Source of the DNA: JAMXLO01 sp041487355
GTDB taxonomy: Bacteria; Pseudomonadota; Alphaproteobacteria; Acetobacterales; Acetobacteraceae
Assembly: GCA_041487355.1 (NCBI GenBank)
Contig: JBGPND010000059.1
Coordinates: 1 to 25,433 of the forward strand
Length of the DNA stretch: 25,433 nucleotides
Reading direction: 5' to 3'
The notes below the pieces were generated by a model. The model worked only from the letters and a program-made list of their open reading frames with translations. It did not search any database and was not told the DNA's origin. This document shows, in pieces, positions 7,845 through 14,830 of the stretch; the stretch's first letter is position 1; each line of letters starts with the position of its first letter. A program made the translations under genes and the position numbers.

Positions 7845-7899
7845 TGTACCATATCGTAGGAAAATCGGGGCGGTCAAGGATTTTATTCGGAATGGTACA
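7845..7899. promoter_or_regulatory. Candidate TetR operator: inverted half-sites in the gst/tetR gap
   Basis: TGTACCAT at 7845-7852 and ATGGTACA at 7892-7899 are perfect reverse complements, centred near 7872. The left copy overlaps the -10 proposed for the GST gene. The right copy begins exactly at the regulator's ATG. The half-sites lie about 47 bases apart, so two bound dimers or a loop would be needed rather than one compact site. Each half contains GTAC, itself palindromic. Confidence 0.45.
7848..7877 (-). promoter_or_regulatory. Promoter candidate for the GST gene
   Basis: On the minus strand TTGACC (7877-7872, 5 of 6 for a -35) is followed after 18 bases by TATGGT (7853-7848, 4 of 6 for a -10), about 28 bases before the GST start. 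The -10 overlaps the left TGTACCAT half-site, consistent with repression by the divergent TetR protein. Confidence 0.4.
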
Positions 7900-8545
7900 G
7901 AAAGCAGCGGCGAAGCGCGGACGGCCCCGCGCCTACGATCCGGACACGGCGCTGGGGCGCGCCATGGCCGTGTTCTGGGACGCCGGCTATGCCGGGACGT
8001 CGCTCGATGACATCAGCGCGCGAACTGGCATGAACCGACCGAGCCTGTATGGCGCATTCGGCGACAAGCATGCGCTGTATCGGCACACGCTCGAGCGCTA
8101 CCGCGCGATCGGGCGGGCTGCGATGAGCGAGGCGCTCGCCTACGACAAACCACTGCGAGAGGCGCTGAACCGCGTATATGACAAGGCGCTGTCGCTGTAT
8201 TTCTCGGGCGACAGCGGCGCGCGTGGGTGCTTCCTGATCGGCACCGCGCTGACCGAATCGGTCCTGGACCCGGACGTGCGCACAACTTTGGCCGATGCGT
8301 TGCACGAGATCGATGATGCGTTCGAAGCACGGATTCGCTTCGCCCGCCTGCATGGCGAACTCCCACACAATGCAAATCCGGCTGCATTGGCAAAGATCGC
8401 CTCGGCAATCCTGCACACGTTCGCCATCCGCTCCAGGGCGGGCGAATCACGCAAGGCGTTGGAGGCGACAATCAGGCCGGCGCTCGACCTTATCTGCGGT
8501 TCGTCCAAGCCGTCGTCGCGGGCCTCACGCCGGACTGGTGGCTAG
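7892..8545 (+). CDS. TetR/AcrR family transcriptional regulator
   Basis: This 217-residue protein has a basic N-terminal arm (KRGRPRAYD) and a helix-turn-helix at about residues 36-63 (TSLDDISARTGMNRPSLYGAFGDKHALY). A helical ligand-binding domain follows, with GARGCFLIGTAL, typical of one AcrR-like subgroup. The ATG at 7892 is chosen because KRGRPRAYD directly follows. No good ribosome site precedes it, so translation may be weak. It most likely represses the divergent GST gene and itself. Its stop overlaps the stop of the convergent gene at 8542 by four bases. Confidence 0.9.
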   Translation: MVQKAAAKRGRPRAYDPDTALGRAMAVFWDAGYAGTSLDDISARTGMNRPSLYGAFGDKHALYRHTLERYRAIGRAAMSEALAYDKPLREALNRVYDKALSLYFSGDSGARGCFLIGTALTESVLDPDVRTTLADALHEIDDAFEARIRFARLHGELPHNANPAALAKIASAILHTFAIRSRAGESRKALEATIRPALDLICGSSKPSSRASRRTGG

Positions 8546-9087
8546 ACCTTCAGCACTTCAGCGCCCGCCGCCGCTTCGAGCTCGCAGGCATTCACCGTCA
8601 TGCAGAGCAGGCTGTAGTAGCCGATGGCTCCGGTGAGCTGGATGAACTCGTCGTTGCCGAACCGTGCCAGCATCGCCTTCGCTGTGGCATCATCGGCGCG
8701 ATGCTTGCGCAGCAATTGGCGTGTAAAATCGACGATCTCCGCGTCCTCCGGCGGAATGCCGCGCGAGTGGTTCTCGCGGATTGCCGTGATGGTGGATTCC
8801 GGCACGCCCAGCCGGCGCGCGCCGCCGGTCTGCGCGCCCCACACGTAGAGCGCCTCGAACTCACGCGCGACGGTCATTGCCGCCAGCACGCGCACGCGCA
8901 TGTCGAGCGATCCCTCGAACCGCACATATGCGCCGACATGCGCGACCCGCCCCGCCAACTCCGGCGAGTGCAGGAACATGGTGAACGGCCCGTGCACGGC
9001 GCCGCGGCTCGCAACGATCGAATCGAAAGCCGCGTGGTCCTTCGCCGCAACCTGGTCCTTGCTGGTGATGTACGGAAGCCTGGCCAT
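8542..9087 (-). CDS. Carboxymuconolactone decarboxylase (CMD)/AhpD-like family protein
   Basis: This 181-residue all-helical protein has the CMD fold signature, including MFLHSPELAGRVAHVGAYVRFEG and then LAAMTVAREFEALYVWGAQ (68-86). The AhpD-type Cys-x-x-Cys peroxidase pair is absent. The Glu and His often seen in the E-W-x-x-H motif appear to be replaced (Val82, Gln86), so neither peroxidase nor classical decarboxylase activity should be assumed. The ribosome site AGGAGGG precedes the ATG. It is the last gene of the four-gene minus-strand operon and lies 11 bases after the alpha/beta-barrel gene. Family relatives are common in aromatic and lactone catabolic clusters. Confidence 0.85.
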   Translation of the reverse strand: MARLPYITSKDQVAAKDHAAFDSIVASRGAVHGPFTMFLHSPELAGRVAHVGAYVRFEGSLDMRVRVLAAMTVAREFEALYVWGAQTGGARRLGVPESTITAIRENHSRGIPPEDAEIVDFTRQLLRKHRADDATAKAMLARFGNDEFIQLTGAIGYYSLLCMTVNACELEAAAGAEVLKV

Positions 9088-9098
9088 GGACTGCCCTC

Positions 9099-9731
9099 CT
9101 ATCTGGCGCGGACATAGTGGCGGGTGACGATGCGCAAGTGATCACGGAAATGCGGCCGCAGCCGCTCGGTCCACGGCGTGCCTGCCGCCTTCTTCCACGC
9201 ATCCGTCGTGGTCACGTCCGGCGAGGCGAGATGATACAGGGCGAGATAGCGGTGCGATCCCGTATTGTCGCGGAAACGCCGCGCGCACAGGCATCCTGGC
9301 ACCTTCGCGAGCGCCGGAATGTGCTCGTGGTCATACCACTCGTTGAATTCGGCCTCGTGCGCCGGATCGACGTTCATTGCGTTGACCAGCAGCCCGCCGG
9401 CGCCGTTTGGCGCGGCCTGGTTGCCTGGCAGGATCTGCTCGCCGTCGAAGCGGATCAGCCGCTTGCACATCGCGGTGACGCGCTTCGACCAGACCGACAG
9501 GTTCTCACCACCGATGGCACGATACGGAGCGCTCTGCAGCACCTCGAGGCTGTCCAGTTCATAGGTGGCGACGGCATGCTTCGGGCTGTTCGCAGCGATC
9601 CAGCGATCGCACGCGCCGAAGCCGGGAACGCGCTGGCGCTCCGGCACGTGCTCCAGGTCGTACCAGTCGTGGAACTCGTCCTCGTATGCATTGGTGAAGT
9701 CGAAGCCCACCAGCAATATGCCCTTTGCCAT
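9099..9731 (-). CDS. Tandem dimeric alpha/beta-barrel (EthD-like) protein
   Basis: This 210-residue protein of unknown reaction contains two copies of one ferredoxin-like unit about 109 residues apart. Copy 1 has FHDWYDLEHVPERQRVPGF (20-38). Copy 2 has FNEWYDHEHIPALAKVPG (129-146). The W-Y-D-x-E-H-[VI]-P pattern is characteristic of EthD-like and related stress-responsive alpha/beta barrels, which normally dimerise to form a barrel. Here both halves are on one chain. No signal peptide is seen. The ribosome site GGGAGG is upstream of the ATG. It lies between the second MetE-like gene (17 bases upstream) and the CMD-family gene, so it probably acts on the same compound. A small monooxygenase, isomerase or carrier role is possible but unproven. 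Confidence 0.75.
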   Translation of the reverse strand: MAKGILLVGFDFTNAYEDEFHDWYDLEHVPERQRVPGFGACDRWIAANSPKHAVATYELDSLEVLQSAPYRAIGGENLSVWSKRVTAMCKRLIRFDGEQILPGNQAAPNGAGGLLVNAMNVDPAHEAEFNEWYDHEHIPALAKVPGCLCARRFRDNTGSHRYLALYHLASPDVTTTDAWKKAAGTPWTERLRPHFRDHLRIVTRHYVRAR

Positions 9732-9748
9732 GCCGTCCTCCCTACAGA

Positions 9749-10927
9749 TCAGCCCTGCCCGCCGCCGCTGGCGAAGTACAGCTTCGGATCCGCCGCCCGC
9801 ACGCGCGCCTCCGGCAATCCCAGCTCACGGCGCACGATGTTGGTGCCTTCCACCATCGAGACACACTTGTAGTACGCGATCCGCCGGCTCAGCCCTTCAC
9901 GGCCGAAGCCGCAATCGGTGGTGATCACCAGCCGCTCGGGCGGGATGAACTCCAGCGCGCGGCGGATCAATCCGGCCACGTATTCCGGCGGTTCCACCAC
10001 GGTGTTGCAGTGGTTCACCACGCCGATGCCGATCTTCTTGTCGGTCTTGTATTTGCCGAATAGTGGCAGGTCCTTGCCGTCGCTGCTGGCACACTCGAAG
10101 GTGATCACGTCGGCATCGAGCTGTAGCAGATGCGGCATCGCACGTTCGTAGCTTGGCACCTCCCAATACACACGTTGCTGGTTCGGATTGCCCCAGCAGG
10201 TGTGCACCCAGATCTCGGCGTCCACGCCGACCAACTGACGGTTGAACGCTTCGGTCAGGAATTCCAGGTCCGCTTCGGTGCAATCCGGCCGCGTCGACCG
10301 GCCGTGATGCGGCGGCTCCTCCACCTGGATCAGCGGACATCCCGCCGCTGCCATGTCGCGGAACTCGGCATTCATGATGTCGCAGAGGTCCAGCACCATC
10401 TGCTTGTCATCAGGATAGTATTCGTTCCACAGCATGCTGGCCAACGCAGGTGCGCAGATCGCGCCGAACTTCACCGGTCGGTCGGTGAGCCGCTGCGCGA
10501 CCTGCCATAGCGCGGCGTACTCAAGCGGCCCGCGCGTCAGCTTCTGCTTCACGATGCCGGGCTGATACGCTTCCTGCACCTCCCAGAGAATCTTGCCGGG
10601 GCGCAATCCGTGCCGTCCCATCCAACCCTGCGACGTGTCGCGATGGCCCTGAATGCCGCCGATGCGCTCGATCGGGTAGAAGAACCACGACTTGCCGCCC
10701 ACCGCGAGATCGAACCGGCTGTCGCCGTCGGTGACAATATCCAGACCGGCCGCCTCCTGCGCGTTGATGATCGCGGCCACGGCATCGAGGTATTGCTCGC
10801 GGAACAGGGACTCGCCCAAGGCAGACTTGAACGATCGTCCGTTGAGATTCATGTCGAACCACAGCGGCCGAGGATACGATCCGGTGATCGCCGTCGGCAG
10901 CATCATATCGCGCGTGACTGTCAGCAT
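9749..10927 (-). CDS. MetE-like (COG0620) zinc-dependent methyl/alkyltransferase, copy 2
   Basis: This 392-residue stand-alone MetE catalytic-domain homologue has the thiol loop ITGSYPRP (14-21), DIVTDGDSRFD (63-73), IQVEEPPHHGR (200-210), and zinc ligands H242 and C244 (HTCWGNP), E278 (FECASSDG) and C339 (TTDCGFGRE). Compared with copy 1 it has DGD instead of DGE and QVEEP instead of QLDSP, at positions that in MetE contribute to homocysteine binding. The two copies therefore probably use different partners. It looks closer to proteins annotated as methionine synthase II or epoxyalkane:CoM transferase-like than to housekeeping MetE. The start at 10927 is supported by GGGGAGGGGG, a ribosome site supplied by a dispersed repeat. 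Without it, ATG pairs at 10906/10903 would be the start, but these lack a site. It follows the alcohol dehydrogenase in the operon. Confidence 0.85.
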   Translation of the reverse strand: MLTVTRDMMLPTAITGSYPRPLWFDMNLNGRSFKSALGESLFREQYLDAVAAIINAQEAAGLDIVTDGDSRFDLAVGGKSWFFYPIERIGGIQGHRDTSQGWMGRHGLRPGKILWEVQEAYQPGIVKQKLTRGPLEYAALWQVAQRLTDRPVKFGAICAPALASMLWNEYYPDDKQMVLDLCDIMNAEFRDMAAAGCPLIQVEEPPHHGRSTRPDCTEADLEFLTEAFNRQLVGVDAEIWVHTCWGNPNQQRVYWEVPSYERAMPHLLQLDADVITFECASSDGKDLPLFGKYKTDKKIGIGVVNHCNTVVEPPEYVAGLIRRALEFIPPERLVITTDCGFGREGLSRRIAYYKCVSMVEGTNIVRRELGLPEARVRAADPKLYFASGGGQG

Positions 10928-10930
10928 CGC

Positions 10931-10969
10931 CCCCTCCCCAACCCTCCCCCGCTTGCGCGGGAGAGGGAG
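10931..10969. repeat. Dispersed palindromic repeat fragment filling the adh-metE-like gap
   Basis: The 47-base gap is almost wholly a C/T-rich then G/A-rich element with a CCCGC-TTGC-GCGGG hairpin at 10948-10961, flanked by CCCTCCCC-type and GAGAGGGAG-type runs. Elements of this appearance are frequent in proteobacterial intergenic DNA (recalled, not searched). Read on the minus strand, it ends in GGTTGGGGAGGGGG immediately before the MetE-like ATG, serving as its ribosome site. Confidence 0.6.
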
Positions 10970-10974
10970 ATGAA

Positions 10975-12072
10975 TCAGTCGAACATCAGCACGGTGCGTG
11001 CGACCTCTCCCGCCTTCATCGCCCGGAACGCTTCGTTGACGTCGCTCAGGCGGCCGCGCCGGCTGACCATCTCGTCCAACTTCAGCCGGCCCTGACGGTA
11101 GAATTCCAGGTAGTTTGGAATGTCGGTGCGGAACTGGTTCGAACCCATCCGCGAGGTCTGCACGCGGCATTCCGGCCTGATCGCCATCCACGGGAATTCG
11201 ATCATCGCATCCGGCGGCAGAACGCCCACAATGGTGGCGGTGCCGCGGATCGCCAGGCTCTCGATTGCCTGCCGGCATAGCTTGGCAATGCCCACCGCCT
11301 CGAACGCATGATCGACGCCAAGGCCGCCGGTGAGTGCGCGCACCGCCTTCACCGCATCGTCCTGCGTGCTGTTCACCACATGCGTCGCGCCGAGGCTCTT
11401 CGCCATCTCCAGCTTGGAATCGAACATGTCGACGGCGATGATCTGCCGCGCGCCACCGATGCGCGCGCCCTGCACGATCGACAGCCCAACGCCGCCGCAG
11501 CCGAACACCGCGACCGTCTGTCCCGCCTGCATGCCCGAACTGCGCAGCGCCGCGCCCACGCCGGTCAGCACCCCGCAGCCCACCAGTGCCGCGCGATCCA
11601 GCGGAATTTCCGGGTCGATCCGCACCAGCGAGTTCTCGTGCAGCAGCATGTGCTCGGCAAAGCTGCCGATGGCGGCGAAAAGCCGGCACGGCTGTCCGTT
11701 CTGCGACACCCGCGGCGTTGCGGACTCGGCACGCGCGACGATGCCGCCGGTGCAGAGATTCGGATGCCCGCTGAGGCATTGCGGGCACGTACCGCAGAAG
11801 CCGGAAAGGCAGGCGACGACGTGATCGCCTGGCCGTACCGTGGTGACGTCGGCGCCCACGGCCTCGACGATGCCCGCGCCTTCGTGGCCGAGCACGAAAG
11901 GCCGATCGAGGGGAAAGCGCCCGTTGCCGTCGACCACGTGCAGGTCGCTGTGGCAGACACCCGTGGCCACCGTGCGCACCAGCACCTCGCGGCCCCATGG
12001 CTTGTCGATCTCCACCTGCTCAATGGTCAGCGGTTCGTGCACCTTGCGGAAGACGGCGGCTGTCATTTTCAT
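10975..12072 (-). CDS. Zinc-dependent alcohol dehydrogenase (MDR superfamily)
   Basis: This 365-residue NAD(P)-dependent medium-chain dehydrogenase has catalytic zinc ligands Cys40 (GVCHSD), His63 with Glu64 (LGHEGAG) and Cys166 (VGCGVLTG). The structural zinc lobe is complete, with Cys93, 96, 99 and 107 (CGTCPQCLSGHPNLC). The Rossmann motif GCGGVG is at 191-196, and Asp215 ends the next strand, favouring NAD over NADP. Length and the full structural lobe place it near class III/long-chain zinc ADHs. The ATG at 12072 has GAGGGG upstream; a second ATG two codons later is possible. It is first gene of the minus operon, so it should oxidise an alcohol, or reduce an aldehyde, arising in the same pathway as the MetE-like enzyme after it. 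It shares a 121-base control region with the divergent second importer. Confidence 0.9.
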   Translation of the reverse strand: MKMTAAVFRKVHEPLTIEQVEIDKPWGREVLVRTVATGVCHSDLHVVDGNGRFPLDRPFVLGHEGAGIVEAVGADVTTVRPGDHVVACLSGFCGTCPQCLSGHPNLCTGGIVARAESATPRVSQNGQPCRLFAAIGSFAEHMLLHENSLVRIDPEIPLDRAALVGCGVLTGVGAALRSSGMQAGQTVAVFGCGGVGLSIVQGARIGGARQIIAVDMFDSKLEMAKSLGATHVVNSTQDDAVKAVRALTGGLGVDHAFEAVGIAKLCRQAIESLAIRGTATIVGVLPPDAMIEFPWMAIRPECRVQTSRMGSNQFRTDIPNYLEFYRQGRLKLDEMVSRRGRLSDVNEAFRAMKAGEVARTVLMFD

Positions 12073-12133
12073 GGTGTGCCCCTCATGTGAACGGCGTGGC
12101 AACTTATGGCAGACTAGCTGCGGACAGCGCGCC

Positions 12134-12149
12134 GTGTCGATATTGACAC
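12134..12149. promoter_or_regulatory. Palindromic operator candidate with overlapping -35
   Basis: GTGTCGATATTGACAC is a 16-base palindrome with 7 of 8 pairs matching, in the middle of the divergent gap between the alcohol dehydrogenase and the second binding protein. It contains TTGACA (12143-12148), a perfect -35 match for rightward transcription, but the -10 region 17-18 bases on (about 12166-12172) is poor. A regulator bound here could control both operons. No regulator gene lies beside it. Confidence 0.4.
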
Positions 12150-12193
12150 CTCCGCGCGCCAATGGCTGAACTGCCGAACGGGGAGGATACAAC

Positions 12194-13234
12194 ATGCAAT
12201 CGGGTCGGCGCGCGGCGTTGTTCTGCTGTCTTGCACTGCTTGGGTTGTCGATCGCACCTGATCGGCGCGCGGTAGCCCAGGCGCTGGAACAGAAGCATGT
12301 GATCGTCGCGGTCGGCGGCGTCACCGGGCAGATGGACAAGCTGCCCTACGCGGTCGCCATCCATCGCGGCTTCTTCAAGGAAGAAGGTCTGGACGTCGAG
12401 TCGATCGACTTCAATTCCGGCGCCAAGGGGCTCGAGGCAATGGTTGGCGGCTCGGCCGACATCACCCAGGGCGCCTACGAGCATGTTCCCGAATTGCAGC
12501 CGAAGGGCGTCGACCTCATCGCCTTCGCGCTGTTCAGCCGCTACCCGGCCAACGTGCTGATGATCCCGAAAAAGCGCGCCGCCGACATCCACGGCATCGC
12601 CGACCTCAAGGGCAAGACGATAGGCATCTCCTCGCCCGGCAGCGCCACGCAATCGTTCTTCGCGCTTGTCATGAAGAAATACGGCATGGCGCTGGATTGC
12701 TGTTCCTATGTCGGCGTCGGCACCGGCCCCACGGCGGTTGCCGCGATGCGTGCGGGCCGGCTCGAGGCCTTGGTGACGCTGGAGCCGAACACGACCGTGC
12801 TGACCAGCGCCGATGATGTGGTGGTCCTGGCCGACAGCCGCAATGCGGAGGGAACCCGCGAATATTACGGCGGCGACGACATGGTCGGCAGCCTCTATTG
12901 CAAAAGGAGCTGGGTCACCGCGCATCCCAACACCACACAGGCGCTCACCAACGGCATCGCGCACGCAATGCACTGGCTGCGCACCGCCACGCTGGACGAG
13001 ATCGTCGATGCGATGCCGAAGGACTACTGGATGGGCGACCGCGCGCTGTACCGGAAGGTGGTGGAAGCGAATCTGCCGTCCTTCCTGTGGGACGGCATCG
13101 GCACCGAGGCTGCCGCTCGCAATGCGTTCAACAGCGTCGCCATGCTCGACCCGGAACTGCAGAATGCGAAGATCGATCTGGGCAAGACCTACACCAACGA
13201 GTTCATGATCAAGGCGAACCAGAAGTTCCGGTGA
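12194..13234 (+). CDS. ABC importer periplasmic substrate-binding protein (NMT1/TauA/SsuA type), system 2
   Basis: This 346-residue protein has a signal peptide (MQSGRRAALFCC, hydrophobic core, likely cleavage after RRAVA near residue 29). Motifs parallel those of the binding protein at 1586: YAVAIHRGFFKEEGLDVE, GGSADITQGAYEH and GISSPGSATQSF. The two are paralogues of one subfamily, though diverged. It has several cysteines in the mature part, including a Cys-Cys pair (LDCCSYVG), uncommon for periplasmic binding proteins and possibly disulfide-bonded. The ribosome site GGGGAGG precedes the ATG. It is first gene of a five-gene operon with its own ATPase, one permease and two oxidoreductases. 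The ligand is unknown. Confidence 0.9.
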   Translation: MQSGRRAALFCCLALLGLSIAPDRRAVAQALEQKHVIVAVGGVTGQMDKLPYAVAIHRGFFKEEGLDVESIDFNSGAKGLEAMVGGSADITQGAYEHVPELQPKGVDLIAFALFSRYPANVLMIPKKRAADIHGIADLKGKTIGISSPGSATQSFFALVMKKYGMALDCCSYVGVGTGPTAVAAMRAGRLEALVTLEPNTTVLTSADDVVVLADSRNAEGTREYYGGDDMVGSLYCKRSWVTAHPNTTQALTNGIAHAMHWLRTATLDEIVDAMPKDYWMGDRALYRKVVEANLPSFLWDGIGTEAAARNAFNSVAMLDPELQNAKIDLGKTYTNEFMIKANQKFR

Positions 13235-13243
13235 CGGATACAA

Positions 13244-14062
13244 GTGAACACCGCTGGATCAGCCGTTCATCTCGACCGCGTTGCTGTGACGTTTCCGTCG
13301 CGCGGCGTCGGACAGGCGCCCTACACGGCGGTCGCCAACGTTTCCCTCGCAGTCGCCGACGGCGAGTTCCTGTCCATCGTCGGGCCGACCGGTTGCGGCA
13401 AGTCCACCATCCTCAACATCGTCGCCGGTCTGCGGGAACCGAGCGCGGGCACCGTCTCCGTCTTCGGGCATAGGCTCGACGGCCTCAACCGTCAGGCCGG
13501 CTACCTGTTCCAGGCCGATGCGATCATGCCGTGGCGCAATGTGCTGCGCAACGTCACCACAGGCCTGGAGATTCGTGGCATGCCCGAAGCCCAGCGGTCG
13601 GCTCTCGGGCGCGAGTGGCTGGCGCGCGTCGGGCTCAGCGGCAAGGACCTGCTCTATCCGCACCAGCTCTCCGGCGGCATGCGCCGCCGCGTCGCGCTGG
13701 CGCAGATGCTCATCGTCAATCCGCGCATCCTGCTGATGGACGAGCCGTTCAGCGCACTCGATATCCAGACGCGGCTGATGATGGAGAACGAACTGCTCGA
13801 GCTGTGGAACCTCGACCGCAAGTCGGTCGTGTTCATCACGCACGACCTGGAGGAGGCCATCTCGCTGTCCGACCGCGTCATCGTTCTGTCCGCCGGTCCC
13901 GCCTCGAAGCCGATCGGCGAATTCGTCATCGATCTGCCGCGGCCGCGTGACGTTGCGGAAATCCGCCTCACCCCGCGCTTCGTCGATCTGCACACGCGTA
14001 TCTGGGGCTGCCTGCGCCCCGCGGTTCTGGAAGGCTATCGGCAGAGCCGGGAAAGCGCATGA
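13244..14062 (+). CDS. ABC transporter ATPase, system 2 (SsuB/TauB/NrtD type)
   Basis: This 272-residue ATPase has complete motifs: Walker A GPTGCGKST (47-55), Q-loop Gln90, signature LSGGM (142-146), Walker B LLMDEP (163-168) and switch His200 (ITHD). It starts with GTG at 13244, 9 bases after the binding-protein stop, with only a weak ribosome site. Translation is probably coupled to the gene before. The next permease starts in an ATGA overlap with its stop. An aspartate-rich stop-proximal region such as DLPRPRDVAEIR is shared with the system 1 ATPase. Confidence 0.92.
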   Translation: MNTAGSAVHLDRVAVTFPSRGVGQAPYTAVANVSLAVADGEFLSIVGPTGCGKSTILNIVAGLREPSAGTVSVFGHRLDGLNRQAGYLFQADAIMPWRNVLRNVTTGLEIRGMPEAQRSALGREWLARVGLSGKDLLYPHQLSGGMRRRVALAQMLIVNPRILLMDEPFSALDIQTRLMMENELLELWNLDRKSVVFITHDLEEAISLSDRVIVLSAGPASKPIGEFVIDLPRPRDVAEIRLTPRFVDLHTRIWGCLRPAVLEGYRQSRESA

Positions 14063-14817
14063 GCCTGGCGCTCAAGGTCGCGTCACTGCGGCTGGTGCTG
14101 TTCCTGGGCGCGATCCTTGCCTGGCATGTGCTGACCGCGACGGACGTCCTGCCCGCCTTCGTGTTCGGCCAGCCGCTGCGCGTCTTCGCGCAGATCTTCG
14201 ACTGGTTCTGGTCCGGCAAGATCTACCTGCATCTTGGCATCACTGTCCTGGAGACCCTGCTGTCCTTCGCGATCGGCACGATCGTCGGGCTGGTCGCCGG
14301 GCTGTGGCTCGGCCTCAGCCCGTTCGCGGCGCTGGTCGCCGACCCGTTCCTCAAAGGCATGAATTCGATGCCGCGCGTCGTGCTCGGCCCGATCTTCGCC
14401 GTGTGGTTCGGGCTCGGCATCTGGTCGAAGGTGTGGCTCGGCGTCACCATCGTGTTCTTCCTGGTGTTCTTCAACGTGTTCCAAGGCGTGCGTGAAGTCA
14501 GCCCGGTCGTGCTGGCGAATGTCCGCCTGCTCGGCGCCAACCAGCGGCAGTTGCTGCGCATGGTGTACATCCCCTCGGCAATGAGCTGGGTGTTCGCCAG
14601 CCTGCACAACGCCGTGGGGCTCGCCTTCGTCGGCGCGGTGGTCGGCGAGTATCTGGGCTCGTCGCGCGGCGTCGGCTATCTGATCCTGGAGGCCGAGGGC
14701 ATGTTCAACATGAACGCGGTATTCGCCGGCATCATCGTGCTGACGGCGTGCGCCTATGTGCTGGACCAGATCGTGACCGTCATCGAACGCCGCCTGCTGG
14801 TCTGGCAGCAGCACTGA
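14059..14817 (+). CDS. ABC transporter permease, system 2
   Basis: This 252-residue inner-membrane permease of the BPD_transp_1 family has about six hydrophobic segments. The ATPase-contact loop is ANQRQLLRMVYIPSAMSW. The ATGA overlap joins it to the ATPase. Unlike system 1, only one permease gene is present, so this transporter presumably uses a homodimer. The SDR gene follows after 13 bases. Confidence 0.88.
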   Translation: MSLALKVASLRLVLFLGAILAWHVLTATDVLPAFVFGQPLRVFAQIFDWFWSGKIYLHLGITVLETLLSFAIGTIVGLVAGLWLGLSPFAALVADPFLKGMNSMPRVVLGPIFAVWFGLGIWSKVWLGVTIVFFLVFFNVFQGVREVSPVVLANVRLLGANQRQLLRMVYIPSAMSWVFASLHNAVGLAFVGAVVGEYLGSSRGVGYLILEAEGMFNMNAVFAGIIVLTACAYVLDQIVTVIERRLLVWQQH

Positions 14818-14830
14818 GAACGGAGTCCCC

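Noticed and set aside
10928..11998. Upstream extension of the second MetE-like frame, giving a 749-codon open frame
   Set aside because: The extra part is an out-of-frame reading of the alcohol dehydrogenase on the same strand. The MetE homology and ribosome site begin at 10927.
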